DNA of 64,000 nucleotides from an uncultured Rhodobiaceae bacterium (GTDB lineage Bacteria; Pseudomonadota; Alphaproteobacteria; Parvibaculales; Parvibaculaceae), in NCBI GenBank assembly GCA_913057645.1, contig CAJXOU010000008.1:1-64000 (forward strand), given 5' to 3'. This document shows, one piece after another, positions 56,625-64,000 of the stretch (position 1 is the first letter of the stretch; each line of letters begins with the position of its first letter). Below the pieces are notes generated by a model, which searched no databases, was not told the DNA's origin, and was given only the letters and a program-made list of their open reading frames with translations. A program made the position numbers and the translations under genes.

Positions 56625-56818
56625 GCGGACACCCGCCTCTCGATGTGGAAACAACACCGGAAGGCGAGCAGTGCCTTGTTCCGGGTGTCGCGCCGATCCG
56701 GGAACGCGACCGGCTGGCGGCCGTCATGGCCGCGCCGCTGCGGCCGCGCAAGGCCCAGAAGCCGCTCAATATCGGCCTCTTTGACGAAGACAGTCGCAAC
56801 CAGTTGAGCCTGTTCTGA
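56621..56818 (+). CDS. Small element protein of unknown function
   Basis: A 65-residue protein (ATGA overlap with ardC): DVETTPEGEQCLVPGVAPIR then RDRLAAVMAAPLRPRKAQKP and GLFDEDSRNQLSLF. Similar short proteins often follow ardC in alphaproteobacterial elements. The C-terminal QLSLF resembles a clamp-binding pentapeptide, which would suit a replication-linked role, but that is speculation. Confidence 0.6.
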   Translation: MSGHPPLDVETTPEGEQCLVPGVAPIRERDRLAAVMAAPLRPRKAQKPLNIGLFDEDSRNQLSLF

Positions 56819-56830
56819 AGGAGACGCCCC

Positions 56831-57349
56831 ATGAAGAAATGGACCGTGCAATGCGGCTTCGCCGCCTATTACGCCAACACCGTAACGGTCGAGGCCGACA
56901 CGCTCGCGGAGGCGCTGGAGAGGGCCATCGTCGCCGCCAATGAGAGCGACGGCTGGAAGCCGCTCGACGATTGCGGCCCGACTTTTATCGATGCCGCCGC
57001 CGAAGGCGACGAGGCCGATCCGTGGCGGGACTTCGCCTCCTCGCTTCCCGTGCCGCCGCGCTTCTCGGAGTGCGGCGAGCCGGTCGCCGTGACCGTCACG
57101 GTTTCCGGCGGCGTCGTGCAACAGGTCGAGATCGAGGGCGGGCGCGCCCGCGTCCATGTCCATGACTACGACACCGAAGGTGCCGCTCCCGGCACGCCCG
57201 GCCTTCATATCGATGCGGACGGCGACACCTATGCGCTTGCCGACTGGTCGAACTTCTCTCTGCCCAATGAGGCGGCGGAGAGCCCGAGTCCCACCCAAGA
57301 GAACCGGAAAGGAGACACCAATGGAACTGCGTCACATCCCGATCGATGA
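56831..57349 (+). CDS. Hypothetical element protein
   Basis: A 172-residue acidic protein. N-terminal KKWTVQCGFAAYYANTVTVE resembles a short beta-alpha unit; the rest is rich in Asp and Glu with no known motif. SD GAAGGAGA before the ATG. The last 29 bases overlap the ParB-like gene. Genes of this kind are found between ardC and parB in related elements; function unknown. Confidence 0.65.
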   Translation: MKKWTVQCGFAAYYANTVTVEADTLAEALERAIVAANESDGWKPLDDCGPTFIDAAAEGDEADPWRDFASSLPVPPRFSECGEPVAVTVTVSGGVVQQVEIEGGRARVHVHDYDTEGAAPGTPGLHIDADGDTYALADWSNFSLPNEAAESPSPTQENRKGDTNGTASHPDR

Positions 57350-59039
57350 ACTGCGCCCCGCCGCGATCAATATGCGGCATGGCAAGCGCCCGCCCGATAT
57401 CGACGACATCCTGCCCTCGATCCGAGCGCGCGGCATCCTGCAGCCGTTGCTCGTGCGCCCCGTCGAGACGGAAGCGAATGCCTATGAGATCGTCGCCGGA
57501 CGGCGGCGCTATTTCTCGGCGAAAGCCGTCAGGGACGAGCAGGGCGAGGTCGAACCCTTGCCCTGTGCCGTGATGGAGCCCGGCGACGATGCCGCCGCGC
57601 TCGAAGCCTCGCTGATCGAGAACATCGCCCGTCTCGACCCCGACGAGATGAGCCAGTATGAGTGTTTCGCGCGGCTCACCCGCGAGGGCAAATCCGTCGC
57701 CGACATCGCCGCGACCTTCGGTCTCACCGAACTGATGGTGAAGCGCCGCCTCGCGCTCGGCACGCTGATCGCGCCGATCCGCGCGGCTTATCGGGCGGAG
57801 AAGATCGATGCCGCATCGATCCGTCATCTGACGCTCGCCTCGCAGGCGAAGCAGAAGGAATGGTGGAAACTCTGGAAGGAAAACCGGAATGCCTGTCCAA
57901 TGGGCCACCGGCTGAAGCAATGGCTCTTCGGCGGCCAGTCGATTGCGACCGGCGCGGCGCTCTTCCCGCTCGATACTTACGAAGGCGAAATCGTCACCGA
58001 TCTTTTCGGCGAGGAAGGGTACTTCGCCGATCCGGACCTCTTCTGGAGGAAGCAGGGTGAGGCCATTGCGGCCAAGGCAGACGCGCTGCGCGAGGCGGGT
58101 TGGGCGGAGGTGATCGTCATGGAGCCCGGCGAGCACTTCCCCGCATGGGACTATGAGAAGGTGCCGAAGAAGAAGGGCAGCAAGGTCTATGTCGAGGTCT
58201 CAGGCCGCGGCGAGGTCAGTTTCCACGAGGGCTATCTCTCCCGCGTGGAGGCGCGCCGCAGGGAGAAAAAGGAGGGTGCGGAAGCGGCGAGCAGTGCCCG
58301 GCCCGAGGTCACCAAAGCGATGCGTAACTATCTCGAACTGCATCGCCATGCCGCTATCCGCGCCGAATTGCTAGACCATCCCGGCATCGCGCTCCGCCTG
58401 ATGCTGGCCCATGCCATCGCCGGATCGGCGCTCTGGCAGGTGACGCCGGAACCGCAGAAAGCGGCGTCCGACGCCATCGCGAAAAGCCTCGCGGCCAATG
58501 TCGCCGAATGTGCCTTCCGGGGCTGGCAGGCCAATATCCGGGCCTTGCTCGGTCTGCCGGAAGAGCGCGAAAACCTCACCGCGCCGCACGGCGACGACGC
58601 AGCAACCGTCGCCCTCTTCGCCAAGCTGCTGATGCTCAATGACGAGGAAATCATGAATGTGCTTGTCACCGTGATGGGCGAGACATTGCAGGTCGGGAGC
58701 GCGGCGGTCGAGGCGCTGGCGGTGGTGCTGAAGCGCGACATGGGCCCGGTCTGGGAGCCGGACGAGACCTTCTTCGAACTGCTGCGCGACCGCAGCACGA
58801 TCAATGCGATGCTGGCCGATATCGCCGGAAAAAACGTCGCCGACCAGAACGTCGCGGAGAAGGCGTCCGTGCAGAAGCAGATCATCCGCGACTGTCTCGC
58901 GGGCACGAATGGCCGCACGAAAGTCACCACATGGCTGCCGCGCTGGATGCATGTCCCGGCCCGGGCCTATCGCGACGATGGCGGTTTCGCGCCCGCCGAG
59001 GCATGGCATCGCGTCGCCGGATATTTCGGGAAGATGTGA
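57321..59039 (+). CDS. ParB/RepB/Spo0J-family partition protein
   Basis: A 572-residue ParB-like protein, larger than chromosomal ParB. The N-terminal nuclease-like domain has IDELRPAAINMRHGKRPPDI, GILQPLLVRPV, VAGRRRYFSAKAVR and ASLIENIARLDPDEMSQYEC; a helix-turn-helix follows (KSVADIAATFGLTELMVKRR). The long C-terminal part has no clear motif. No parA is adjacent. It probably stabilises or regulates the integrative element. ATG 57321 after AAAGGAGA; a hairpin terminator follows immediately. Confidence 0.85.
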   Translation: MELRHIPIDELRPAAINMRHGKRPPDIDDILPSIRARGILQPLLVRPVETEANAYEIVAGRRRYFSAKAVRDEQGEVEPLPCAVMEPGDDAAALEASLIENIARLDPDEMSQYECFARLTREGKSVADIAATFGLTELMVKRRLALGTLIAPIRAAYRAEKIDAASIRHLTLASQAKQKEWWKLWKENRNACPMGHRLKQWLFGGQSIATGAALFPLDTYEGEIVTDLFGEEGYFADPDLFWRKQGEAIAAKADALREAGWAEVIVMEPGEHFPAWDYEKVPKKKGSKVYVEVSGRGEVSFHEGYLSRVEARRREKKEGAEAASSARPEVTKAMRNYLELHRHAAIRAELLDHPGIALRLMLAHAIAGSALWQVTPEPQKAASDAIAKSLAANVAECAFRGWQANIRALLGLPEERENLTAPHGDDAATVALFAKLLMLNDEEIMNVLVTVMGETLQVGSAAVEALAVVLKRDMGPVWEPDETFFELLRDRSTINAMLADIAGKNVADQNVAEKASVQKQIIRDCLAGTNGRTKVTTWLPRWMHVPARAYRDDGGFAPAEAWHRVAGYFGKM

Positions 59040-59045
59040 GATTTT

Positions 59046-59076
59046 GCGGGCGGCGTCTTCGCCGCCCGCTCTTTTT
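59046..59076 (+). terminator. Rho-independent terminator after the ParB-like gene
   Basis: GCGGGCGGCG and CGCCGCCCGC form a perfect 10-base-pair stem with loop TCTT, followed by TCTTTTT. It starts seven bases after the stop of the ParB-like gene. Confidence 0.85.
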
Positions 59077-59405
59077 CATGAGCGAATAGCTTGTTGCGCA
59101 TCGCTTGCCGCGCTCCGGTATCGCGATGGCGGCGTGATCGTGGGCGTGATTGCAGAGACAGCTATGGCGTCGTCACGCAACACGCGGGAACGCGATGCAG
59201 GCGCGCTGGGCCGCGTTCCGGCAGCAAGGTGAGGCGCATTCTTGCCCGCTCTTCGCCACGCATCTGCCGCGTCGCCCTCACTCCGCATGAGCCTTCTCCG
59301 GCATCTTCGGCGCTACCCCATTGGCGCTGAACCGATCCCTTGCTTCCGGCCTTTCATCATCCGGCCCGCCGCCTCAGGAGGCTTGGCGCGCATGGATCGC
59401 AGGCC
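59077..59405. other. No gene recognised
   Basis: A 329-base stretch between the ParB terminator and the trbI remnant. Short open frames exist in several phases but none has a start site with SD, sensible composition or known motifs. It is likely a scar of the deletion that removed the conjugation operon. Confidence 0.5.
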
Positions 59406-59522
59406 GGACAGCGCCTCACCGAAAAGAACCTCAACATCCAGCCGACCATCACGGTGCGGCCCGGCTGGCCGATCCGCGTCATCGTGCAGAAGGACCTGAT
59501 CCTGCGCGCTTACCGAGGATGA
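59406..59522 (+). pseudogene. trbI: TrbI remnant (last ~38 codons)
   Basis: The frame GQRLTEKNLNIQPTITVRPG followed by WPIRVIVQKDLILRAYRG and a TGA is the extreme C-terminus of TrbI, a periplasm-spanning type IV secretion (VirB10-like) protein of conjugative plasmids and elements. The other ~90 percent of trbI and all other trb genes are absent. DUF2274, which normally follows trbI, is intact five bases downstream. So the conjugation operon was deleted with one breakpoint at about 59405. Confidence 0.8.
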
Positions 59523-59527
59523 GAACC

Positions 59528-59833
59528 ATGCCCGACCTGAAACTCGGAAAACTCCCCGACCGCACGCCGGTCAAGATTACCTTCGCCGCACCACCCGATC
59601 TCAACAAGGCGCTCCAGGTCTATGCCGCGCTCTATCGCGAGACCTATGGCGAAGCGGAGTCCATCTCGGAACTCATTCCCTACATGCTGCAAAGCTTTCT
59701 GGAGGCCGACCGCGGCTTTGCGAGGGCTCGGAAGGATATGCCGGATATGGAGGGCAGGGGCGCGACCACCGCCCTGGATCGCGGAAGACGAATATCGAGA
59801 GCGCAACCGCTAATAACAGACAAGGAGGATTGA
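59528..59833 (+). CDS. DUF2274 protein (follows trbI in conjugative elements)
   Basis: A 101-residue DUF2274 protein: MPDLKLGKLPDRTPVKITFA, LNKALQVYAALYRETYGEAE and LIPYMLQSFLEADRGFARAR. It is a small helical protein usually encoded right after trbI; its role is unknown. The C-terminal residues after MPDMEG look unusual (ATTALDRGRRISRAQP), and another frame reads PPWIAEDEYRERNR, so the tail may be frameshifted. Confidence 0.78.
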   Translation: MPDLKLGKLPDRTPVKITFAAPPDLNKALQVYAALYRETYGEAESISELIPYMLQSFLEADRGFARARKDMPDMEGRGATTALDRGRRISRAQPLITDKED

Positions 59834-59834
59834 G

Positions 59835-60143
59835 ATGTCTGTGATCGGGATGTTCACGCCGACCAGGGAGGGTGGCTGGTCCGGCACGATTCGGACGCTC
59901 ACTATCGATGCGAAGCTGCGCTTCGTGCCGAACGACAATCGGGACAGCGAACGGGCACCGGCGTTCAAACTGTTCGTTGGTCGCTCAGAGGTCGGCGCCG
60001 CATGGCGGGAGCGGGGCGGTGAGAAGGAGTATCTGAGTGTCCGGCTCGACGATCCGGTACTGGCAGCGCCCGTTCATGCGGCGCTGTTCCCGGCGGAGGG
60101 TGGGGAGGAGGCCCATCTCGTCTGGAGGCGGCGGGAAGGTTAG
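59835..60143 (+). CDS. DUF736 family protein
   Basis: A 102-residue DUF736 protein: SVIGMFTPTREGGWSGTIRT, LRFVPNDNRDSERAPAFKLF and VGAAWRERGGEKEYLSVRLD. The family is a near-universal marker of alphaproteobacterial integrative elements. Function unknown. It begins one base after the DUF2274 stop with GAGGATTGAG as SD. Confidence 0.87.
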   Translation: MSVIGMFTPTREGGWSGTIRTLTIDAKLRFVPNDNRDSERAPAFKLFVGRSEVGAAWRERGGEKEYLSVRLDDPVLAAPVHAALFPAEGGEEAHLVWRRREG

Positions 60144-60175
60144 ACGCGGGCCGGTGGGGCGTTTGATGATGCAAC

Positions 60176-60211
60176 AAAACCTCGGACGTTAGCCCTATGG
60201 TCCGAGGTTTT
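60176..60211. terminator. Symmetrical hairpin, two-way terminator
   Basis: AAAACCTCGGAC (60176-60187) and GTCCGAGGTTTT (60200-60211) form a perfect 12-base-pair stem with a 12-base loop and A/T tails on both sides, 33 bases after DUF736. It works as a terminator in either direction. The motif GGTCCGAG recurs at 60246-60253. Confidence 0.75.
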
Positions 60212-60321
60212 GTGACACGTCTTTTGAGTGGCTCCGGCTCCAGACGGTCCGAGCCTAGCCTGCCGACTTGGAGGCCGAATGTCTTAGAACTTTCCCAATT
60301 CTTGGGAAGGCTATATTTTAA

Positions 60322-60394
60322 ATATGGTTTGAGACGGACTTGACAAAGTATTGTCTATCCGAACATACTTTCTTCATCGGAGGTAAAACCATAT
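60322..60394. promoter_or_regulatory. Inverted repeats and promoter of the abiE operon
   Basis: ATATGGTTT (60322-60330) and AAACCATAT (60386-60394) are perfect inverted copies flanking a promoter: TTGACA at 60340-60345 and CATACT at 60364-60369 with 18 bases between. A further palindrome TTCCCAA-TTC-TTGGGAA is at 60292-60308. AbiEi antitoxins bind inverted repeats over their own promoter and repress the operon, so these are the expected sites. The start codon of abiEi is 40 bases beyond the right arm. Confidence 0.6.
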
Positions 60395-60433
60395 CTGATA
60401 TATTTCTTTTTCCGATTATAAGAAAGTCTGATC

Positions 60434-61243
60434 ATGTCCCGGCTCGTTTCAGCCCCGTTTTTCAGCGCCAGGCCGGTCTTCGACCGGGCCGAGTATGCCG
60501 CCGCGGTCGGCCGTCGCCCCGACGACAAGGTGGTCACGGCGATGCTCTCCCAGCATCTTCGGGCCGGCAATATCAAGCGCATCGCGCGGGGCGTTTTCGC
60601 GTCCGTCCCAAAGCATGCCGATTCCGCCAAGTGGTCGGTCGATCGTTTCCTGGCGGCATCCCGCCTGCGGCGCCGCGGCGTTATCGCCTATCACTCGGCC
60701 CTCGAGCTTCACGGCTGTGCTTATACGGAAGGCCACGAGGTGCAGGTCATCGCACCCGGCGAGCCGGGCGTCGTCGAGACTGCGGATTTCTCGTGCCGGT
60801 TCGTGAAACCGCCGCGTGGCATCGCCTCGAAAAACGGAAGCCTGATGGACGGCGTTACGGTCGTCGATCGCATGGGGCTCGACGTTCGCGTAACGACAAT
60901 CGAGCGGACGATCGCCGACCTTTTTGATCGGTATGATCTTGCCGGCGGCGCAGAGGAGCTTTTCAATTCGCTTGACTTGGTCGCGCGCGTCGACACCGCC
61001 GCCTTGGTCCGGCATGCACGCGCGCTCGGCAACGCGACGGCGGTCGGCGCCTTGGGATATTGGCTGGAGCGCGAACAGGACCGGCTCGATGTAGAAAGCG
61101 CCGCGCTCAAAAAGCTGCACGCGCTCGCCCCGCGACAAGCGCGATACGCCTTAGCCACCAAACCGGGCGAAGGCCGGACGGCCGCGGGGTGGAACGTGAT
61201 CCTGCCCGTTGAGGTCATAGAGCCTCAGTTCGAGGGGGTGTAA
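60434..61243 (+). CDS. abiEi: AbiEi-type antitoxin/transcriptional repressor
   Basis: A 269-residue type IV antitoxin. The N-terminal winged helix includes DKVVTAMLSQHLRAGNIKRI and ARGVFASVP; the C-terminal antitoxin domain has RRGVIAYHSALELHGCAYTE and TIERTIADLFDRYDLAGGAE. It represses the operon and counters the AbiEii toxin without direct binding. The stop abuts the ATG of the toxin gene, so the two are coupled. No SD-like GGAGG directly before the ATG is seen. Confidence 0.87.
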   Translation: MSRLVSAPFFSARPVFDRAEYAAAVGRRPDDKVVTAMLSQHLRAGNIKRIARGVFASVPKHADSAKWSVDRFLAASRLRRRGVIAYHSALELHGCAYTEGHEVQVIAPGEPGVVETADFSCRFVKPPRGIASKNGSLMDGVTVVDRMGLDVRVTTIERTIADLFDRYDLAGGAEELFNSLDLVARVDTAALVRHARALGNATAVGALGYWLEREQDRLDVESAALKKLHALAPRQARYALATKPGEGRTAAGWNVILPVEVIEPQFEGV

Positions 61244-62221
61244 ATGGCGGCGCCCTCGACCCAGACCCTGCAGCGCATCGCCAGCGAGACCGGTCATCAG
61301 GTCGGCACGATCGAGAAGGTGATGCGCCTTCTCGACATCCTGCAGGAGATCGCTCGCGACCGGATTCTGAGCGAGCAATTCGCCCTCAAGGGCGGCACGG
61401 CGCTCAACGTCTTTCATCTCGGTCTCGACCGTCTGTCGGTCGATATCGACCTCAACTATGTCGGCGCGCTCGATCGTGCGGCGATGGAAACTGAGCGGCC
61501 GCAGCTTGAGGCGGCTCTGGGCCGACTGCTGGCGTCCCAAGGATACGACATCCGTCGCCAGCCTGACGAGCATGCCGGTGGCAAGTGGATCATGCGCTTT
61601 GCGTCGGCGCTCGGCGGAAACGCGACGCTTGAGCTCGACGTGAACTACATGGCGCGTCAGCCTCTGTTCGGCACCGCCCGCGTATCGTCGGTCGCGCTTG
61701 GAGAAGTGCGTGCAAGCGACGTGCTGGTGCTCGATATTCATGAGGTCGTCGCCGGCAAGCTCGTCGCACTCTTCGATCGCCATGCCGCACGCGACCTTTT
61801 CGATGCGCGCCGTATCCTGTCGATTGAGGGACTGGACTGGAAGAACATCAAAGCCGCGTTTCTCGCGTTCGGCGCCTGCGCGCGCCGGGATTGGCGAGCG
61901 GTTTCGACCGACGCGATCAAGGGCGACCCGCGGGAGCTTCGTCAGAAACTTATGATCTGCCTGCCGCGCGGTTACTTCGGCGGCAAAGACGAGATCGATG
62001 CGTGGATCGAGGAGACGGTCGCGCTCTGCCGGGAGCGATTTGTACTTCTATTTGATCTGACCGCGACCGAGCGGGATTTTCTCGATGGCGTTCTCGACCG
62101 CGGTGAGATCAACCCTGATCTGCTTGATGTGGCGCCCGAGGTACGGACGAGGATTGGTGCCATGCCGATGCTCGCCTGGAAATGTCAGCATGTTCGGAAA
62201 CATCGGGGATTGGACCGATAG
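61244..62221 (+). CDS. abiEii: AbiEii nucleotidyltransferase toxin
   Basis: A 325-residue DNA-polymerase-beta-type nucleotidyltransferase. The GS-like motif is LKGGTALNVFHLG (Gly50-Gly51), metal Asp67 and Asp69 in SVDIDL, then LELDVNYMAR and the conserved ARDLFDARRI. AbiEii toxins bind GTP and modify tRNA to halt growth and abort phage infection. It is the last gene before the presumed attachment scar, typical cargo placed at an element end. Confidence 0.88.
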   Translation: MAAPSTQTLQRIASETGHQVGTIEKVMRLLDILQEIARDRILSEQFALKGGTALNVFHLGLDRLSVDIDLNYVGALDRAAMETERPQLEAALGRLLASQGYDIRRQPDEHAGGKWIMRFASALGGNATLELDVNYMARQPLFGTARVSSVALGEVRASDVLVLDIHEVVAGKLVALFDRHAARDLFDARRILSIEGLDWKNIKAAFLAFGACARRDWRAVSTDAIKGDPRELRQKLMICLPRGYFGGKDEIDAWIEETVALCRERFVLLFDLTATERDFLDGVLDRGEINPDLLDVAPEVRTRIGAMPMLAWKCQHVRKHRGLDR

Positions 62222-62328
62222 ATGCCAATGGTCAAACTGCGTCATTTGGTTCCAGTCGGCGACAGTGGACTCATTCAAATCTTGTTCACATTCTCGGAAT
62301 CTCACATTCCGTCAGCCGCAAGTATCGG

Positions 62329-62350
62329 TGGTTGCGGGCCCCCGCAACCA
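62329..62350. other. Probable attachment-site scar: 3' end of an initiator tRNA gene
   Basis: CCCCCGCAACCA (62339-62350) equals the 3' acceptor end plus CCA of bacterial initiator tRNA-Met. The upstream T-arm and anticodon arm are not there, only TGGTTGCGGG (62329-62338), its inverted copy. A normal post-tRNA terminator follows five bases later. This is what is left at the distal end when an integrative element inserts into a tRNA 3' end. No other copy is in the window, so the intact tRNA would lie upstream of position 1. Confidence 0.5.
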
Positions 62351-62354
62351 AATC

Positions 62355-62388
62355 AAAAGCCCGCAGGATTTTTCCTGCGGGCTTTTTT
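62355..62388 (+). terminator. Strong rho-independent terminator
   Basis: AAAAGCCCGCAGG and CCTGCGGGCTTTT form a perfect 13-base-pair stem with loop ATTTTT and a TTTTTT tail. Its place right after the tRNA-like end suggests it is the original terminator of the tRNA gene. Confidence 0.9.
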
Positions 62389-62426
62389 GTTGGTCTATCG
62401 CTGGCGGGGCTGCATGCAAATCCACT

Positions 62427-63095
62427 ATGGTGGCCGCCGAATTCGATCAGGAAGGCGAACTTGTCGGGATGGACGGAAATCCGTTGCAGGGCGTGAGTTT
62501 CGGGGAGGCGGCGAAAGGTGTCGTCGCGATGGCGCGGTTCGCGGGCGCGCGCGGCTGGGTGCCGGCGACGAGCGGCAATTTTTCCGTAAGGTTGGATGAA
62601 GAAAGGGCGGCGCTGACCGCGACGGGCGCGAACAAGGCCGAGCTCGACGAGACAGGCGTGATCGAGGCGGAGATCGCCGGGCCGAAGCATCCGCGGGCGT
62701 CGGCCGAAGCGCCGCTTCATCTCATGCGCTACCGCGCTGCGCCCGAAATCGGCGCCATCGCCCATGTGCACGGGCTCGCGGCTACCGTTCTCTCGCGGCG
62801 GCACGAGACGGCGGGACATATCCGGCTCGAGGGCTGGGAGCTCCTGAAGGCGTTTCCGGGCATCGATACGCATGAAGCCCATCTCGACATTCCGATCGTT
62901 CCGAACGACCAGGACACGGACAGGCTGGCGGCGCTGGTCGAGGAAAGACTGGCGGCGGGCGGGCCCTTCCACGGTTACCTCATCGCGGGTCACGGCCTAT
63001 ATGTATGGGGACGGACTGCGGCGGAAACGATCCGCCATATGGAAGCATTCGATTTTCTGCTGACCGCACAGATGCATGAGGAGGGCGCACGATGA
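62427..63095 (+). CDS. mtnB: Methylthioribulose-1-phosphate dehydratase
   Basis: A 222-residue class II aldolase-fold zinc enzyme of the methionine salvage pathway. It has RGWVPATSGNFSVRLDEE, the zinc histidines in AHVHGLAATVLSRR and AGHGLYVWG, and ALTATGANKAELDETGV. It dehydrates methylthioribulose-1-phosphate to a diketone. Start ATG 62427; a frame extending to 62085 overlaps abiEii and the terminator and is not used. The mtnD ATG overlaps its stop by four bases. Confidence 0.88.
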   Translation: MVAAEFDQEGELVGMDGNPLQGVSFGEAAKGVVAMARFAGARGWVPATSGNFSVRLDEERAALTATGANKAELDETGVIEAEIAGPKHPRASAEAPLHLMRYRAAPEIGAIAHVHGLAATVLSRRHETAGHIRLEGWELLKAFPGIDTHEAHLDIPIVPNDQDTDRLAALVEERLAAGGPFHGYLIAGHGLYVWGRTAAETIRHMEAFDFLLTAQMHEEGAR

Positions 63096-63646
63096 CCCGG
63101 CTCACCATTTATCCCGACACCGATCCCCAGACCGTTCTGCTCGAAACGAGCGACGGCGGCAAGATCGCAGCGGAACTTGCCACGATCGGCGTTTCCTTCG
63201 AGCGGTGGGAAGCACCTCATGCGCTTGGCGAAGACGCCGATCAGGATGCGGTGCTCGCCGCGTATGAGCGAGACGTTGCCCGGATCATGGAAGAAGGTGG
63301 CTACAAGAGCGTGGATGTCGTGCGCGTCAAACCCGACAATCCGAACCGCACCGAACTCCGGCAGAAATTCCTGGCAGAGCACACGCATGACGACGACGAA
63401 GTGCGTTTCTTCGTGGATGGCGCCGGCGCGTTCTATCTCAGAAGGGACGGCCGGGTGTTCCAGGTCGTCTGCGAGCGCAACGACCTGATCAGCGTGCCGG
63501 CCGGAATCACGCACTGGTTCGACACAGGCCCCGCGCCCGATTTCTGCGCGATCCGTATCTTCACGACGCCGGAGGGCTGGGTCGGCCATTTCACCGGCGA
63601 CGACATCGCGACCCGCTTTCCGAAATTCGAAAGCGAGACGGCATGA
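63092..63646 (+). CDS. mtnD: Acireductone dioxygenase
   Basis: A 184-residue cupin. The metal ligands are in EHTHDDDEVRFFV (two His, then Glu) and VPAGITHWFDTG (His). It converts acireductone to the 2-keto-4-methylthiobutyrate precursor of methionine and formate. ATGA overlap with mtnB and with mtnC shows a tightly coupled operon. Confidence 0.92.
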   Translation: MTRLTIYPDTDPQTVLLETSDGGKIAAELATIGVSFERWEAPHALGEDADQDAVLAAYERDVARIMEEGGYKSVDVVRVKPDNPNRTELRQKFLAEHTHDDDEVRFFVDGAGAFYLRRDGRVFQVVCERNDLISVPAGITHWFDTGPAPDFCAIRIFTTPEGWVGHFTGDDIATRFPKFESETA

Positions 63647-64000
63647 CGGCGATCCGCGCCGTCGTGACCGACATCGAGGGAACGACGACACCTCTCGCCT
63701 TTGTGCACGAGGTTCTGTTCCCTTATGCGCGAAAACGGCTTCGGCAATTCGTGAAGGAACATGAAGACAACCGGCAAGTCGCTGCGGCGCTTGCCGAAGC
63801 ACGTGAGCTTGGCGGCATCGGAGAGGCCGATGCGGATGGGACCGCCGATCTTCTGCTCTCCTGGATGGACGAAGACCGGAAAGCCGGACCGCTCAAGCTT
63901 CTTCAGGGGCTGATATGGCGGCAGGGCTATGAAGAGGGCGCTCTCAAGGGCGAAATCTACGAAGACGCCGCCGCGCTGCTCGAACAGTGGCACGAGCGGG
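63643..64000 (+). CDS. mtnC: Enolase-phosphatase E1 (partial, cut by window end)
   Basis: The first 119 codons of a HAD-superfamily phosphatase. The motif-I sequence VVTDIEGTTTPLAFVHEVLF with nucleophile Asp is typical of MtnC, and GLIWRQGYEEGALKGEIYED follows. It enolises and dephosphorylates the diketone made by MtnB. ATG at 63643 overlaps the mtnD stop. The end lies beyond the window. Confidence 0.9.
   Translation, partial: MTAIRAVVTDIEGTTTPLAFVHEVLFPYARKRLRQFVKEHEDNRQVAAALAEARELGGIGEADADGTADLLLSWMDEDRKAGPLKLLQGLIWRQGYEEGALKGEIYEDAAALLEQWHER

Noticed and set aside
60176-60211. Hairpin as an attachment site of the element
   Set aside because: The stem has A/T tails and follows a gene end, typical of a terminator, and no matching copy was seen elsewhere in the window.
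62085-62426. An N-terminal extension of mtnB by 114 codons
   Set aside because: The extension overlaps abiEii and runs through the tRNA-like end and a strong terminator; MtnB homology starts near 62427.

Overview
The window looks like a high-GC alphaproteobacterial genome. The evidence is the family make-up (CYP153 P450s, Ali/Bad-type alicyclic acid genes, an ArdC / DUF736 / DUF2274 / ParB-like integrative-element block, and methionine-salvage genes mtnB-mtnD-mtnC) and SD-led, tightly packed operons. The genus cannot be fixed from the sequence; a Parvibaculum- or sphingomonad-like degrader would fit.

Positions 1-52,900 form one long catabolic island for cyclic, hydrophobic acids. It starts with the tail of an acyl-CoA synthetase, an SDR, a decayed dioxygenase remnant, and a two-subunit ring-hydroxylating dioxygenase with a PdxA-like dehydrogenase (1-4,930). 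From 4,948 to 17,525 lies a cyclohexanecarboxylate beta-oxidation set: CoA ligase (AliA-like), acyl-CoA dehydrogenase (AliB-like), a crotonase in the BadK position, BadH-like dehydrogenase and BadI-like ring hydrolase, under a TetR regulator. Two outward-facing, closely related CYP153 genes flank it. From 17,598 to 25,624 come a crotonase, alpha/beta hydrolase, FadR-type GntR regulator, nitronate-monooxygenase-like protein, thioesterase, Baeyer-Villiger monooxygenase, a third CYP153 and its likely [2Fe-2S] ferredoxin. From 25,854 to 33,170 a TetR gene stands opposite an hpaB-E-D-G-I-H operon for homoprotocatechuate meta-cleavage. Next are a DUF3237 protein, a ketosteroid-dehydrogenase-like flavoprotein, a dead IS3 fragment, a luciferase-like monooxygenase, a crotonase, two amidohydrolases, an esterase and an IclR regulator (33,266-42,605). 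From 42,660 to 52,888 comes a CoA side-chain module: FadH-like dienoyl-CoA reductase, MaoC hydratase, zinc dehydrogenase, Ltp2-like thiolase with its DUF35 partner, and three acyl-CoA dehydrogenases.

Positions 52,900-62,350 are mobile-element territory. Two damaged exbD copies mark the junction. Then come DUF2285 proteins, two small HTH regulators, ArdC antirestriction protein, a ParB-like protein, the last ~38 codons of trbI (the rest of the trb operon is gone), DUF2274, DUF736 and an AbiE toxin-antitoxin pair. The block ends at a sequence matching the 3' end of an initiator tRNA followed by a strong terminator, which I read as an attachment-site scar. Core chromosome (mtnB, mtnD, mtnC) follows to the window end.

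Taken together, the P450s, BVMO and flavin monooxygenases would put oxygen on saturated rings and side chains. CoA-linked enzymes would then remove side chains and open rings through the Bad/Ali route, while aromatic products go through ring-hydroxylating dioxygenases or homoprotocatechuate cleavage. The flavin reductase, P450 ferredoxin reductase and Rieske reductase partners are not in the window and must be supplied from elsewhere. The substrates are inferred; nothing in the sequence proves them.
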